The position numbers and the translations under genes were made by a program. This document shows positions 26,131 through 37,249 of a DNA stretch of 60,000 nt, piece by piece. Origin of the DNA: Nymphaea colorata (lineage: Eukaryota > Streptophyta > Magnoliopsida > Nymphaeales > Nymphaeaceae); contig NC_045138.2 of the NCBI RefSeq assembly GCF_008831285.2, forward strand, positions 29,423,934-29,483,933, read 5' to 3'. The notes under the pieces are model-generated. The model did no database searches and was not told where the DNA came from. It saw nothing but the letters and a program-made list of their open reading frames with translations. Numbering within the stretch: position 1 is the first letter of the stretch; each line of letters opens with the position of its first letter.

Positions 26131-26600
26131 GGAAAAATTTTGTTTCAAAAACTGTTTATGCATCTAGTAATTCAAACATTACCCAAGGATTTCTTACTCG
26201 TGTGCTGCTTTAAACAAGAACATAAATATGAATGCTGATGATAGAGGGATATTCATAAAGGCAACAAATGTTACAGCTGAGTAATATATCTGAAAATTAA
26301 AAAAGCCATTTATAGGATGTAAAAATATTGTCATATGGATGGCAGTACAGAATTTTACAACAATCAACAGTACTTTCAAGCATGGAATAGAGATAACTGC
26401 TAGAGCAGTAACAAACAAGCCACAACTACACAAAACATTTGCAAATGAAAGGAGGCAGTCTAAGATGATCATCAATCAGATGAATGACAACATGGTTCTC
26501 CAAACAAAGCACAGAAAAAACACAGGATAAATGTGAAGGACCTTCAGCAGCCTATTATAGAATATTACTTCACTTTGGAAAAGAAAACCTCATGTAGCAC
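26130..26600. other. Spacer, probably intron-like sequence
   Basis: AT-rich DNA between the seed-like region and the valyl-tRNA synthetase remnant. A minus-strand frame at 26,194-26,475 is hydrophobic but resembles nothing I know and is probably chance. On the minus strand this would be intron following the last recognisable synthetase exon. Confidence 0.4.
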
Positions 26601-26606
26601 GTGTAC

Positions 26607-27095
26607 CTTTTCAAACCTCTCAGGAATGATAGATATATCCCCCTTTTCCAGTGCACTAAGGCCCCATGACTACAAACCACTGCTTACCGACGAGTGGCTC
26701 TATGACCTATTATATACAGGTGCTCCATTTAATTTGACTAGACTGTTTTGCAAAAAACCAATTATGTTATGATATATATAGAGAGAAAATTCCTAACCTC
26801 CCCACCACACTGTGATCTTGGTAGTCTTGATGTAGAAGATTCCTTCTTCACAGCAAGACCAGCCTCTTCGAGATCTGCCCACAATTTGTTGAAAGCTTCA
26901 AACAGATCAAGTCCACTGAAATAACAAAGTAGGAGACTCAGGCATCCGTAAGATCAATTCCATCCTTTTTAATGACATTAAGTATTGGGATGCCCAGTTT
27001 TCTTACAAGAACATAATCATTATGATCATGTACAGGGTTTATCTTTAGCAGTCCAGTTCCAAATTATTTGTCAACATACTGCCTCAGAGGATTTC
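26607..27095 (-). pseudogene. Valyl-tRNA synthetase fragment, organellar type, three decayed exons
   Basis: Three minus-strand blocks match the plant organellar valine-tRNA ligase in order. The first, 27,095-26,941, reads QYVDK, a stop, then FGTGLLKINP and HDHNDYVLVRKLGIPILNV. The second, 26,915-26,798, reads GLDLFEAFNKLWADLEEAG, then LAVKKE, and ends GGE before a GT donor. The third, about 26,702-26,607, reads EPLVGKQWFVVMGP, then after a small internal deletion EKGDISIIPERFEK before a GTAC donor. This is part of the editing-domain region, which hydrolyses mischarged tRNA in the living enzyme. Between the first two blocks only 25 bases remain, ending in a TTATTTCAG acceptor, so most of that intron is gone. 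Catalytic HIGH and KMSKS regions are absent. The internal stop, deletion and lost intron make it a relic; retained exon-intron borders argue against a processed copy. Confidence 0.8.
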
Positions 27096-27258
27096 AGCAA
27101 ATTAATTTTTCATGTATATTAACCAATTTAAAGGCAAACTATCCTGCAAAAGTAGGATGTAGATGCACAGGTAACAAACAGCTATATGATATGCAATAAG
27201 AGCAATAAATGCATATATCTACCTCAGAATCGTCCAATCCTTACTAAAAGAACAAAAA

Positions 27259-27440
27259 CTAATTTGAAGGGGTACCATTGAATCCCTTGACTGCCGCTTG
27301 GATGACATCCTTCGTGTGACGCTCATAAACGCTCAAGTTCGTGCAAGTCTCGTCGAACACGTGATCTGCACAGTCAGACCAAGAGCCCCGTTCAGCGTTT
27401 TTGCACTGTAAGAGGGAACCGCACAGAAGAGAAGAACCTG
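27259..27440 (-). pseudogene. KIN-7-like kinesin motor-domain exon fragment
   Basis: The minus strand reads DHVFDETCTNLSVYERHTKD and then VIQAAVKGFNGT. This matches the stretch just before the P-loop in plant KIN-7 (CENP-E-like) kinesins, whose consensus runs FD-x-VF ... VYE ... TK-x-I ... AAV-x-GFNGT. A splice acceptor, TGACTGTGCAG, lies just upstream (exon from about 27,365), and a GT follows in AATGGTACC, the point where these genes often have an intron. The next exon, which would carry the AYGQTSSGKT ATP-binding loop, was not found; the sequence runs into the synthetase relic instead. Kinesins move along microtubules in division; this piece cannot. Identification rests on about 35 residues. 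Confidence 0.55.
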
Positions 27441-27729
27441 CAGGACGGGAGGGCAAAAGGAGTTTACCCAAAGCGAAGGAGACGGACCGATCGATCGATC
27501 ACTAAATAGTGAAATCGCGAATCGATGGATCGACGAGCGAGGGACGAGGTCGAACGAACTCTTCTCCACTTCGCTACTCTGTCTCTCGACCTTTTAGATG
27601 CCCCCCCTTCCCTTCTAAGCAATGATCATAGCGATCGACCTGCATTGGTCTTGTGGGTCAAGATTTTTCTCAAGCCCTAATGAGAGAGCAGAAAAGCTGA
27701 AAGAGCGAGGGAGACGGAAGGAAACTTAC

Positions 27730-27852
27730 CAGCGGAAGGATAAGGGATAGGAGCTCCTGCTCGTAATTTGGAAGGATGAACTGCGGCAACCCACCGACGA
27801 AATCTGCATCCTCCTCCATCGTCGCGCCATCGAGGATCCAGCCTCCTCCCAT
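27730..27852 (-). other. Unidentified first-exon-like segment
   Basis: A minus-strand frame opens with MGGGWILDGAT; a second Met at 27,819 begins MEEDADFVGGLPQF. It runs into a consensus donor, GTAAG, at 27,729-27,725. GC content is well above its surroundings, and CT-rich sequence follows the donor, as in a plant 5' exon and intron. I do not recognise the protein. It lies about 365 bp upstream of the KIN-7-like exon on the same strand and could be its first exon, or an unrelated exon brought together with it. Confidence 0.35.
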
Positions 27853-27899
27853 CGAGAGAGAAGGAGAGGGTGCTTTCCTTCCCGGGAACTCGGCGGGAA

Positions 27900-29560
27900 A
27901 AAGAAAGCCCTCCTAACAGAATAGCCGTTGAGAGGTGTTTCTTGAACTTCTTGATTTATTGTGACCCCTTTTCATTCTAACTCTGAAAAAATTACAAATA
28001 GGCGCCACAGCCGCTCAACTTTTCAAACATCACAATGATAACCCCAACTTTTGCACGAAGTCTCAAACAACCGCTTACTCATAAAAACAATTAAAATAGC
28101 AGAGAACATGATAAAAATGCCACTTATCATTTAAAAAAAAAAATTAACATAAAAAATGAGAAGGTGATATTTTTTTTTTAATTTAATTTTTCATTTCGAA
28201 TGTTGTATGATATTTCATGTCCATCAAACGTGCCCTCAAGTTATTGCTAGTAATCCTTGTTGGTTGAATCAGTGTGTATCAACTGATTCCCTCCATTTTT
28301 TATTTTTAAATCAGTTTGAAATATTCTAAACTATTTTTTAATTCAAATAAATAGTTAGTTCCTATTGTATTTTATAACTTAAATAAGAAATTATATTTGA
28401 TTTTGTGTATGATTTATAAACTTTGTTATATTAAATGAATTATTATATTCATTTAAATTTTAAAAAAATAAATTTTAGAATATTTGGCAATTAGAGTCAG
28501 AAAAGCGAAGCCACCTACCCATCTTGTATATTGTTGAGACTTTATTGATTTGTAAATATATTTTAAATTTTTATTTAACTATTTTTATTTTTTAATATTT
28601 TTAATCAATTCACAGCCAATCAATGGACCGGCGGCCTGGCCGGCCAATTTGGTGTACAAGGCGGCAGGAAGGAATAATAAGAGCTGTGTGACTCATCATT
28701 CATAAAACAAATTAAAGACGGTTGCACAAGGAATTTAATGAAAACAAATTACAATAGTAAATAGTAAATGAATTGTGTTGAAGCTTTTACTTCGAAGCAA
28801 GGGGTTCAATATGACCACTGTTTGCATAGCAACTTTAGGTGAATGTCATTTTGTGAAAAGATCACATTCTCGTTGTGAATTATTTCGTCTAATCTCGACA
28901 TTCAACTCTAGAGATGGATGTATGTCGGTTCATGGAAAAAATGCATACACTCTTGAAGAGAAGAGAAGTTTATCATGAGCATTTTTTACATCAATTGAGA
29001 CATTATAAAAGTTTTTTTTTTTTTTCTATTTCAAGTGTTACTGGAGCAAATCCGAATCCAAGTCCAGATCTACTTAGCTGGTCCGCACCTAAACCACTCT
29101 TAGCGTTAACTTTAGGAGCGTCTGATGCTCCAACCTTAATCCGATAACAATCAACACAAACGAAATCCAATTACGGCTCCGACTACTTGAATTTGGGTTC
29201 AAGCTCAATCTGGATTACATATGAACCATTGATATCTCTAGACAAACGCTGAATAGCAATCAAAGTGACCAGATAATCGTTATCTTCGTTCGTATCCATG
29301 TCGTTTTACATTGTCCAGTATTAATGTCTACCAAAAAGAAAGTAAGAAAGGAAAGGCAAGTTTATTCTAGTGTTTCGGTTATTGTCTAGAGATATCAATG
29401 TACCAAGACAGGACATAATCGGTTCGTGTCATGCAGAGTTCTTTTCTGCAAATGTACTAACCAAATTTGTCTTAATTAAGAGACTATTTAATAAGAATGC
29501 TACGCTTTTGTTGCGTGATTATGGATATTATTTTGTAACCCAACAATCAAAGCTTAGCTA
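27900..29560. other. AT-rich intergenic spacer
   Basis: No gene seen. Strongly AT-rich between 28,090 and 28,600, with A and T homopolymer runs. Short open stretches near 28,775-29,150 and 29,370-29,606 lack any recognisable domain and are probably chance. Confidence 0.5.
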
Positions 29561-29832
29561 TAATCGTTATATATTTTCTGAAACAATAAGCCGTGTTCTT
29601 TTTTGACTCCGTGGGTCCGAGATGCAGACTCCGTTGAAGCACGCATGGAGACTGAGAATTTTTTGACCGGATCGAATATGGGTCCGGCTGACCAGGTCAG
29701 GCTCGGGCAAAACTTCTTTGTCCCCTCTTCGGTCAAACTTGCTGCTCAACAGAGGACCCTAAAATTTTGACCACGTTCATGGCTAAGAGAGGAAAGAAGC
29801 CTCTGGTGAGAGTCAACCTCACCGAGTTCGAA

Positions 29833-29876
29833 GAATTCCAAGGCTATCCAATCTGAATTCCAAGGCTATCCAATCT
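29833..29876. repeat. Perfect 22-bp tandem duplication
   Basis: The unit beginning GAATTCCAAGGC and ending TATCCAATCT occurs twice back to back (29,833-29,854 and 29,855-29,876). The surrounding 29,560-30,650 holds no recognisable gene. Confidence 0.9.
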
Positions 29877-30655
29877 GCCTTTTTTAAAATTTAAATTTAC
29901 ATGTAAATTTTAAAATTTTTTACTTATTTTATATCAAAATTTTGAAAAAATAATATTTCGATCTTAATCAAAATTTAAAAGCTTTAATTCGGCCCTCATA
30001 AACAATTTCTGGAACTGTCGATTCTCATTTCTGAAAAAATAAATATTTCGATCTTATAACATGGCTTCTCTTTTCCTTGGAACTGTCGATTCTCATTTTG
30101 ATAATTATTTGGACCTCTTCCTCAATAATCTTGTTGCTGCCCATAATTGTTCTTCGGAACAAAGTTTGCAATGAGGGCTATAGAATCTACGGCTTCTTCA
30201 TTTTCCTCAAGGTTAGACTTTTGCATAAAAGAAAAGACCCTGCAATACATTTAAAGTGATAGTTCCTTCCTAGTCTCAATACTGATTTTGGATGCAAGTA
30301 CTCAGGCGGTAGCCATTTGAATATGTGATGGACCAAATCATCTTCGTCCACTGGTTTAAACGTAATACGTAATGGCTAGCTGGTGTGCTAAACTCTTGGC
30401 TTTATGAATATTAGCATCCATGTTCATTGACCGCCTTTGGAGGTCTTGAAGCGGAGACTTTAATTTCATGATCCTCGATCTACAATGGGGGCTGCATACA
30501 AGTTCTTTAAATATTTTCAAATTTCAGCAGCTGTATTTAATCCTACAAGTTGGGTATGGATGTTCTCTGAGACTGATGATTTAATCTAGCCCATTAAGAG
30601 CTGATCTTGATGCAGCCAATGCAAATAGTCTTGGTTTATAGCTTTGGTTTGAGGA

Positions 30656-30982
30656 TCAAACTTCAGGCTTAGTGCCATCAATGAAGCTAAGGTCATAGGA
30701 GATTGATAGATGGGTAAAATGAGATTCACAAATCATGTAGTTTTCATTCTTAAGTTTGATACACAAAAGATGCTGCTGATTGTCTGGATGCATGAACCGT
30801 ACCAGTATTTCGATTGCCTGCAGGAACTGAGCTGCCGAAGGGATTGGAGGATGAAGCCATGATCTTTGAAACAAAGGATGAAGATTTCTAAAAGATTGCC
30901 ACGATTTAGGAACTAGAATGTTGAAGACGTCTGCTGACAATCTCCCTTGATCTCGAATGCCATAATAAAATTGAAGAGACAC
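30656..30982 (-). other. Open frame of unknown nature
   Basis: A 108-codon minus-strand frame beginning MSLQFYYGIRDQG with no domain I recognise. Another minus-strand frame over the same bases reads MASSSNPFGSSVPAGN, so the coding frame is ambiguous. It lies 3' of the minisatellite and LINE remnant on the same strand. It may be retroelement-derived or chance; I do not call it a gene. Confidence 0.2.
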
Positions 30983-31278
30983 AGACTTTGCTAAAGTTCA
31001 GTCAGTGTGTTCTACATCTAAGAAGTTTTTCACTTTCATTATTTTTCTCTCGTCATCAAATCACACGCTATTACATAGGAAGTTTTAACACACTTTGCTA
31101 AAGAGCCTTTGCCATTAGATCCTCCATTTCTTTCTTTCCTTGAGCAGAATGTATGTTGAATCTTCTTGCATTTTCTTCTTCAATGTTATTTCCTTCAAAT
31201 GCTTTGTTTCTCCTCTGAGTTGACGTGCTTTTTCTTCAATGGTATTATTTCTTTTGTCAGCCAGAGCATCCTTTTTAC

Positions 31279-31400
31279 CAAGTGGTGACTGCTGTCATAA
31301 TTTATTTCAAGTGGTGGTTGCTGCTCAGCATCATTTTTGCCAAATGGTGGCTGTTGAACATGATTTATGCCAAGTGGTGTCTGCTGCTTGTTAACAGGCC
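31279..31400 (-). repeat. About 30-bp minisatellite, four units, in a possible coding frame
   Basis: Units starting CAAGTGGTG or CAAATGGTG begin at 31,279, 31,308, 31,341 and 31,371. Spacings are 29, 33 and 30, close to multiples of three. On the minus strand they read PPLGINHVQQ, PPFGKNDAEQQ and PPLEINYDSS, a proline- and glutamine-containing 10-11-residue repeat. No larger protein was recognised. Confidence 0.7.
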
Positions 31401-31929
31401 TATCATACCCAATAGAGTCAGAGGAGTAGAAGGGAAGAACAGAGCCATATTGCTGGCTATCTAAAATAATCAGTCGTTCAACAACTGGCCTCTCCCCCCT
31501 TGAAGTTTCTCATAACGAAGAAAAGAACCAGTTGATCTTAATATATATATATATATATATTATTTCATCGGAATCTTATAAGCACATTGTCCACCTTATT
31601 CGATGACGACCAATGCTTTATGAAATCCGCAGGCCTCATCATTCATCATGGATAACCTCCACATCTGTACAGAATTCAAATGGCACTCGCAGGTGCAAGA
31701 AATTTTCTTCTTTCACTGTGAGCAAATTACCCCAACGAGTCTGTAGAAAAGAGACAAACAGAAAGATAGGGATAAAAGCAGCTACCATTATGGCTTCTTG
31801 CGAGATACAGATCGGTTCGATCTGCTATGAAGGATTTGGGGGTTGGAGGGATCACTACTGGCTGTGACGAGAAGAATTTTTTAAATCCAAGCATCTAGCG
31901 TTATGTTTGCTGCAAATAGGAATCAGTGG

Positions 31930-32460
31930 AGACTCCAACTCCTTAACCTTTGCCCCCCTTTGTAATCGAAAACGGATTCCTCAGCAAATTTTAATCCTCT
32001 ACCCTTCTCTCTGGTTGCCCCAATGACCCCTTAGCCTCCTTCACCTGCATCTGTGAACCCGTTATACTCATCGACTTAGCCATCTTCTTAATCTTCGGCG
32101 ACTGGATGCTTTTAACACTGTTCTCCTGTTTGCCCCTCTTGGCTTCTAAAGTCATTTCTCCTCCAGTATGTCAACTTGATTGGCCTGAGAAATAGAAATA
32201 TCCTCCATATTTGTTTGTTGAACTTTCTGTTTCACGCTCTCACTGGCCTTAGCGTCTCCACTCCCCTCCGTCTATTTGGGAACCTTAAGCAACGGGCATT
32301 TTTCTGGAGAGTGAAAGTTCACCTCACAGCATCTACAAAACCTCAGATGGTTATAAACCACCTGTGCTTGAACAAAACATCAAACCCCAATATCAACTTC
32401 CACTTCAGGCTTCAATTTAGCCTTCTATATATCAAGCCTATGTCTTATTCACTTTCATTT
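31930..32460 (-). mobile_element. LINE ORF1 remnant (zinc-knuckle nucleic-acid-binding protein)
   Basis: The minus strand reads VVYNHLRFCRCCEVNFHSPE followed by KCPLLKVPK, a C-x2-C-x4-H-x4-C zinc knuckle preceded by the Y-x-x-L-x-x-F-C context typical of ORF1/gag-like proteins of plant LINEs. After one stop comes a basic, lysine- and serine-rich tail (KIKKMAKSMSITGSQMQ) in a shifted frame, as in the linker before the endonuclease. Stops and frameshifts show it is dead. The endonuclease and reverse transcriptase are not adjacent; other LINE pieces at 36.1 and 48.6 kb lie on the opposite strand, so they are separate insertions. Confidence 0.5.
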
Positions 32461-33009
32461 TTGAAATTTTTATTAATTTGTACAAACTCATCAACGAGAC
32501 TTCAGTTACCGTACAAGATTAAATTGTCTTTACATTGAGTTTTTAATTTATCGCACTTAGAAGATACGTGCATGGCGTCGATCCTCATCGCTCCACCTGA
32601 TCGACTGACCCCTTTTTTGCGTAAAATTTGTCGATATCAATACCGAATTCAAGCAATTCTCTAGTACTTATTTTTTTAATATGTGTCATCCACATCGAAT
32701 AATACATAGGCCGTACTTGCAGCTTTGCCGCTTGCCATGCGTCCCAAGACCTGCCAGATTGAAATATATAATGTGTGCAGCAACTAACTACCTAACTCTA
32801 GAATTTCTTTTTTCTTTTTTCTCTTGATAGTTGACACCAGCATTATTAATGTTGACTGTAGACTTCACGTACCCAATTCTGGCAGGGGATGATATGTTCT
32901 TGGGCGTATAAAGTAAGAAAGGGTAATAGAATTGGTGAGGCCTCGATATCGATAGACTTTATGAGCGAAACGGCACAAGAAATTCAGTAAAATTTGACGT
33001 GGAGAGATG

Positions 33010-33152
33010 GAAAGAGAGCCGGCCATACTGGCTAGCTTGGAACTGCCAACGTTCTAATTCATGGATAGAGAAGGCATCAACAGGAACGACAGCAGCCACA
33101 CCATCTGGGAGTAGCTGACATCAACCGGCAAGAATTCGGAAGTAACTCTCTC
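33010..33152 (+). pseudogene. Ankyrin-gene exon-end relic with a shared upstream element
   Basis: GACATCAACCGGCAAGAATT followed by CGGAAGTAACTCTCTC resembles the exon end and splice donor of the ankyrin gene at 59,234-59,270 and four other sites in the window. Immediately upstream, 33,018-33,068 (GGCTAGCTTGGAACTGCCAA, GTTCTAATTCATGG) resembles pieces at 41,950-42,000 and 47,600-47,650. The PGG exon begins about 750 bp downstream, so this may be the end of the ankyrin exon of the same dead gene, with the intron between. Confidence 0.45.
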
Positions 33153-33894
33153 CTCTTTTTCTGGCAGATGGTTTCGTTGAAGAATAGTTCATTACGGATT
33201 GAATAGTAACATCGAAGAGTATTCCATAACCGATTTTTCTTGCGGTGTGACTTTCTCTATCGTCCGCTGCCACAAGCATACACAAACCACAGACACGAAC
33301 ACCGGCATCGATAAAGGGGGTTTTCTCTCTTCCATCACGACAGCACATGCTTTGCTTCTACTCTTTCACGAGGACGAGTTCGATAGAACCCGATACCTTC
33401 CACTTGGGTCACGCCCCACCACTTTCCTCTGCCTCCAGCCCGCTTTCACTAAATTAATCTCTCTGTTTCGGCGCAGCTCTTCGCTTCCGTCTCCTCTGCC
33501 TTTGCTGCTCCTGCCTCCTGCTACGCTTCTTTGTTTCTTTTCTTAACTATTTGTAGAAACTTAAGAGCAAACGGTGAATCTGATAGCACTTAACGTATAT
33601 GATTTTTCCAGTAATGAATCTCAGTTTTCAAATTTGTCTAATTTATGAAGGATTTTTGTTTGGCGATTTGAATCGCGCTTGACGAATGAGGAGATCAAAG
33701 CTTCACCAAACATCCCTCAATGTTTGTTTATTTTTACATTAGTATCTGCAAATATTTGCTTTGTCTTATATGTGAGTGCCCCTTCATATGTGAAAATCTA
33801 TGAATGGCTGCCCCCTCCAGAAAACTTTTCTAGCTCCGCCACTGCTTCCATGTAGCTGCATCGAACAAGGGACAGGCAGCCACACTAACAATGC

Positions 33895-34684
33895 ATCGTC
33901 CAGACACAAATGGCGCGAAAGCAACTGGACCCATTAAGAAAAAATGGTGGTGTGGACTACTAAGACTTGGAGACGGAAAAAGATGAAAGTGAAGCAATTG
34001 GGGAAACATAGAGATGATGATGGGCTGGGCGAGAAGCGAGGCGCCATGATGGTTGTGAGTGTGCTGATAGCAACGCTTACTTTACCAGGCCGCCCTCAAC
34101 CCTCCCGGTGGCTTCTGGCAGGATGACAAATTTGAATCACCAGGCAACAGCACCGCTGCAGCACCCATCGTACCGTCGGCCATTCTTTACGCACCCGCAG
34201 GCACTGCAATCAATAGCAAATCTGTTCTCTTTCAATGGTTTCTGATAGCTAACACGGTGGCGTTATTTGCATCTTTGGTCATCATTTTGCTCTTGACCAG
34301 CGCCATAACAGTTAGGCGGCGGCGTATGATGTGGGTGTTGATGGCTACTATGTGGATCTCTCTCTTCTCCGTAGCGTTTAGTTTCTTCTGTGGATAATGG
34401 TCATGCTGCGGGGAAATTTGACATGCCCAGCAGTCACATATATGGTTGCATTTTTGTTAGGCTTCTTTGCCCTGCTGGTGCTGTTGCACGCTTTGATTGG
34501 CTTGAAGGAGCTCTACCGCTGGTTGAAGCAGAAACTAAGATCGCACCGTCGAAACGTTGACTCTGTTCTTCCTCTCTCTCCCTCTCTAATACAACAACTT
34601 CATTCCGATGGTGGCTTGGGCTATCTTATCGGCCAAGGCAAGTTGTTGAAGTCGACCGTGGAGCATTATCTCCGAATCTATTGA
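33895..34684 (+). pseudogene. PGG-domain (ACD6-like ankyrin membrane protein) C-terminal exon, frameshifted
   Basis: The block reads GPIKKKWWCGLLRLGDGK, shifts frame to EKRGAMMVVSVLIATLT, shifts again to AALNPPGGFWQDDKFESPGN, and continues through SVLFQWFLIANTVALFASL, VIILLLTSA and MMWVLMATMWISLFSVAF to a stop near 34,395. A third shift leads into TYMVAFLLGFFALLVLLHAL and ends at 34,684. The PGG motif and the four-helix layout are those of the PGG domain that anchors ankyrin-repeat proteins such as ACD6 in membranes, where the family affects defence signalling. Ankyrin repeats are not adjacent; only an exon-end relic lies upstream. At least three frameshifts indicate a pseudogene, unless sequencing errors are involved. 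Confidence 0.75.
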
Positions 34685-34699
34685 CCCTTGTCAAGATGA

Positions 34700-35560
34700 G
34701 GGAGATACCTCGACAAATCATCCTGCTGGAATTTGGAGTCCTGCAGCATGCTCTCTAGGTTTATTGGAAATATTTTGGAAACCTTCCTCTCTTACGTTAT
34801 ATTGTATTTTACGAAAGATTTCCGTTAGTCTGTATTGTCGTACAAGTATGAACTTGTGATCTGAGTGCCAAATATCATAATTGTGCATATGCTGTCTGTC
34901 GCAATTTGTGGTGACAACGGAAAAACCCTTAGCTAGCTATCAAATGGAGAGAGGTTAGAATACTGAACCAAAAGCAGCATTCTAATTTGATCCTACCCAA
35001 GCCAGACATTTGAGAAAACAAGAACTGTTCTGTCCTTGTAGGTCTCATACCCTCATTTATTGGAATTCATACAGCTGAAGAAAACCTAATAAGTAACTCT
35101 TGTAAATCATTTTTATAATCTATTTACAGTAATCTTTAAACTGTAATTGAAATGAAAACGTCAGATTCTAGTTTTCCTTTGAATTTGACAGTTTGGAATT
35201 TGGATTCTAGAATTGAAAATAACGTGTTTGTAAAATAAGAATTAAAATTATAGAATTGATAAATTAAAACCAATCATGACATGTGCCGTAGGTTTAAGAG
35301 AATTCCAAAATTTTAGAATCATAATTCATAATTCCCAGCCCCTCGATAGAATCACAATTCTGAATTTTGATTTAGGAATGAGCATTTGATTCTGGAATCA
35401 AAATCATTTGTTTGATAAATACAATTTTCATTTCAACAAAAATGATAATTTTACTTTTAGAATTCCACAATTCTGACCTCTACAAACACCCCCTTAGTGT
35501 AGAGGGTATTTTCATATCTTTCTTGAAAGGAAAATCTTTTCGTTCTTGTCCTTGAAGGGG
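34700..35560. other. Spacer with a possible MITE (about 35,140-35,500)
   Basis: No gene seen. From about 35,140 the sequence is rich in GAATT, ATTCT and similar words that are largely self-complementary, and it ends at 35,480-35,500 with CTACAAACACCCCCTTAG, a typical end of small plant DNA transposons (GGGGGTGTTTG read inward). A matching opposite terminus was not convincingly found; CGTGTTTGTAAAATAAG near 35,223 is only partly similar. Confidence 0.3.
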
Positions 35561-35735
35561 TTGTTTCTTTTTCTATCATGAAGAGCATCTTCAATAATTT
35601 TATCATCAAACACCCTTCTTATACTATGGGCTCTTTCTCTCTCTCTCTCTCTTTCTCTTTCTTTGTACATAGGGGACCTTTTGTCTCCAAATTTTGTTAT
35701 ATATTCTCATTTTATCGGCTCTTTCTTCCTCTCTT

Positions 35736-35964
<229 letters not shown>

Positions 35965-36089
35965 CTCTCCTTTCACCAGTTGCGTGAAAGCGTCCGATCC
36001 TTTAATTGAATTTTTAAAAACACGAAAAAAGGCCGTCGGGAATATATGGACCAGATACATGGTTTTTAAATGAAAGAATTGTAAGGCTC

Positions 36090-36720
36090 CTGAACCTGAT
36101 GGCTTTTGAATAGGGAAAACTTGTAAAACAAGATAACAAGCCTCACGTTGTCTTTATCCCAAAATTTTTTGGAATGAATGTCAATGATTATAGGCTAATC
36201 ACACTTTGAAACCGCGTGTATAAATTTATTACCAAAGTCATCATCTTTGACAGGATGAAGACCATGCTAGCAAGGGTGATTGAGAGAGAACCGGCAAGAG
36301 GTTTTCTACCAGGCAGGTTGATCCAAGATTAACAACAGCTGGCATAGACACCAAGGATAGTCGGTTCTTTCTCAAGCATGGCATTGAGAAAGGCTGTGAC
36401 AGAATTCATTGGATCTTTTTGAAGAAGGCACTTTGATATATTGATTTCCATCATCAATGAGTGGAAGGGCAATATTTTGATAGCTAAAGCAGCGTACATC
36501 AGGGTGACCGATGCCACCATTATTGTTTCTCGTGGCTATGGAAGTTTTATTCCAGGAGGCTGAAGTGGAATTAGTCAATAAGAGAATTAAAACCCCTAGA
36601 ACTGTTGGTATTTGAAGCCCCTAGTCCTGTTATATGTTTTGCAGATCATGTAGTAATGCTTCGTGCAGCCAATATTTATTCTATCAGAAATATCAAGCGA
36701 TCCTTGAATGGTTATGGAAG
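36090..36720 (+). mobile_element. LINE reverse-transcriptase remnant
   Basis: The plus strand reads HVVFIPKFFGMNVNDYRLIT, then after a stop RVYKFITKVI, then GFLPGRLIQD. These match the finger and palm region of plant LINE reverse transcriptase (IPK ... DYRPISL ... YK-I-KV ... F-PGR-I-D). Near 36,640, CFADHVVMLRAANIYSIRNI corresponds to the catalytic FADD block but reads FADH, so one catalytic aspartate is lost. Many stops are present. The region up to about 37,250 may be further LINE decay, but I could not show it. Confidence 0.7.
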
Positions 36721-37249
36721 TAGAATGATTATGGAAGTAAAGCAGAAGTCGACAGTTGATTATAATTATAGACTTGTTTAGTTATAAATGAACATGCATG
36801 TTATTATTGGGACTGAAAGCAAGAACAACAGACTCTACGTGGGCTGCTGTAGAAGGAAATACTTGAGGGGAAGAAATTTATTGACTTGCAAAAGGAATGA
36901 AAAACATTTATGGGCATGGAACGACATGCTGTGCGATTGGGAGGAGACGAGTCACGAAGTGTTATCGAATATTGGCGTCGTGAAGATTTGTAAACTTTGG
37001 AATGAGGATCCTCCACCAGCTCATTATCATAATTGAGGATATGGAGAGACCTTGTTTCAGCCAGGACATCACGGTAGTGTATGATTGGTCCTGTGGCTGG
37101 AGACGACAAATTGATATGGGGTGATGGGGAGGTTCTGAAGCCGAAATCAAGGACATCTATGCCATAATCAGAGTGAAGGAGATAATTAAGCAAATTGGAT
37201 ATAAATGGGCATGGAGGAATTGCTTTTAAGAGCACTTATGTATATAAAC

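Noticed and set aside
26194-26475. Hydrophobic 93-codon minus-strand frame as a small membrane protein
   Set aside because: AT-rich intron-like sequence readily gives hydrophobic frames; no homology, start context or neighbour supports it.
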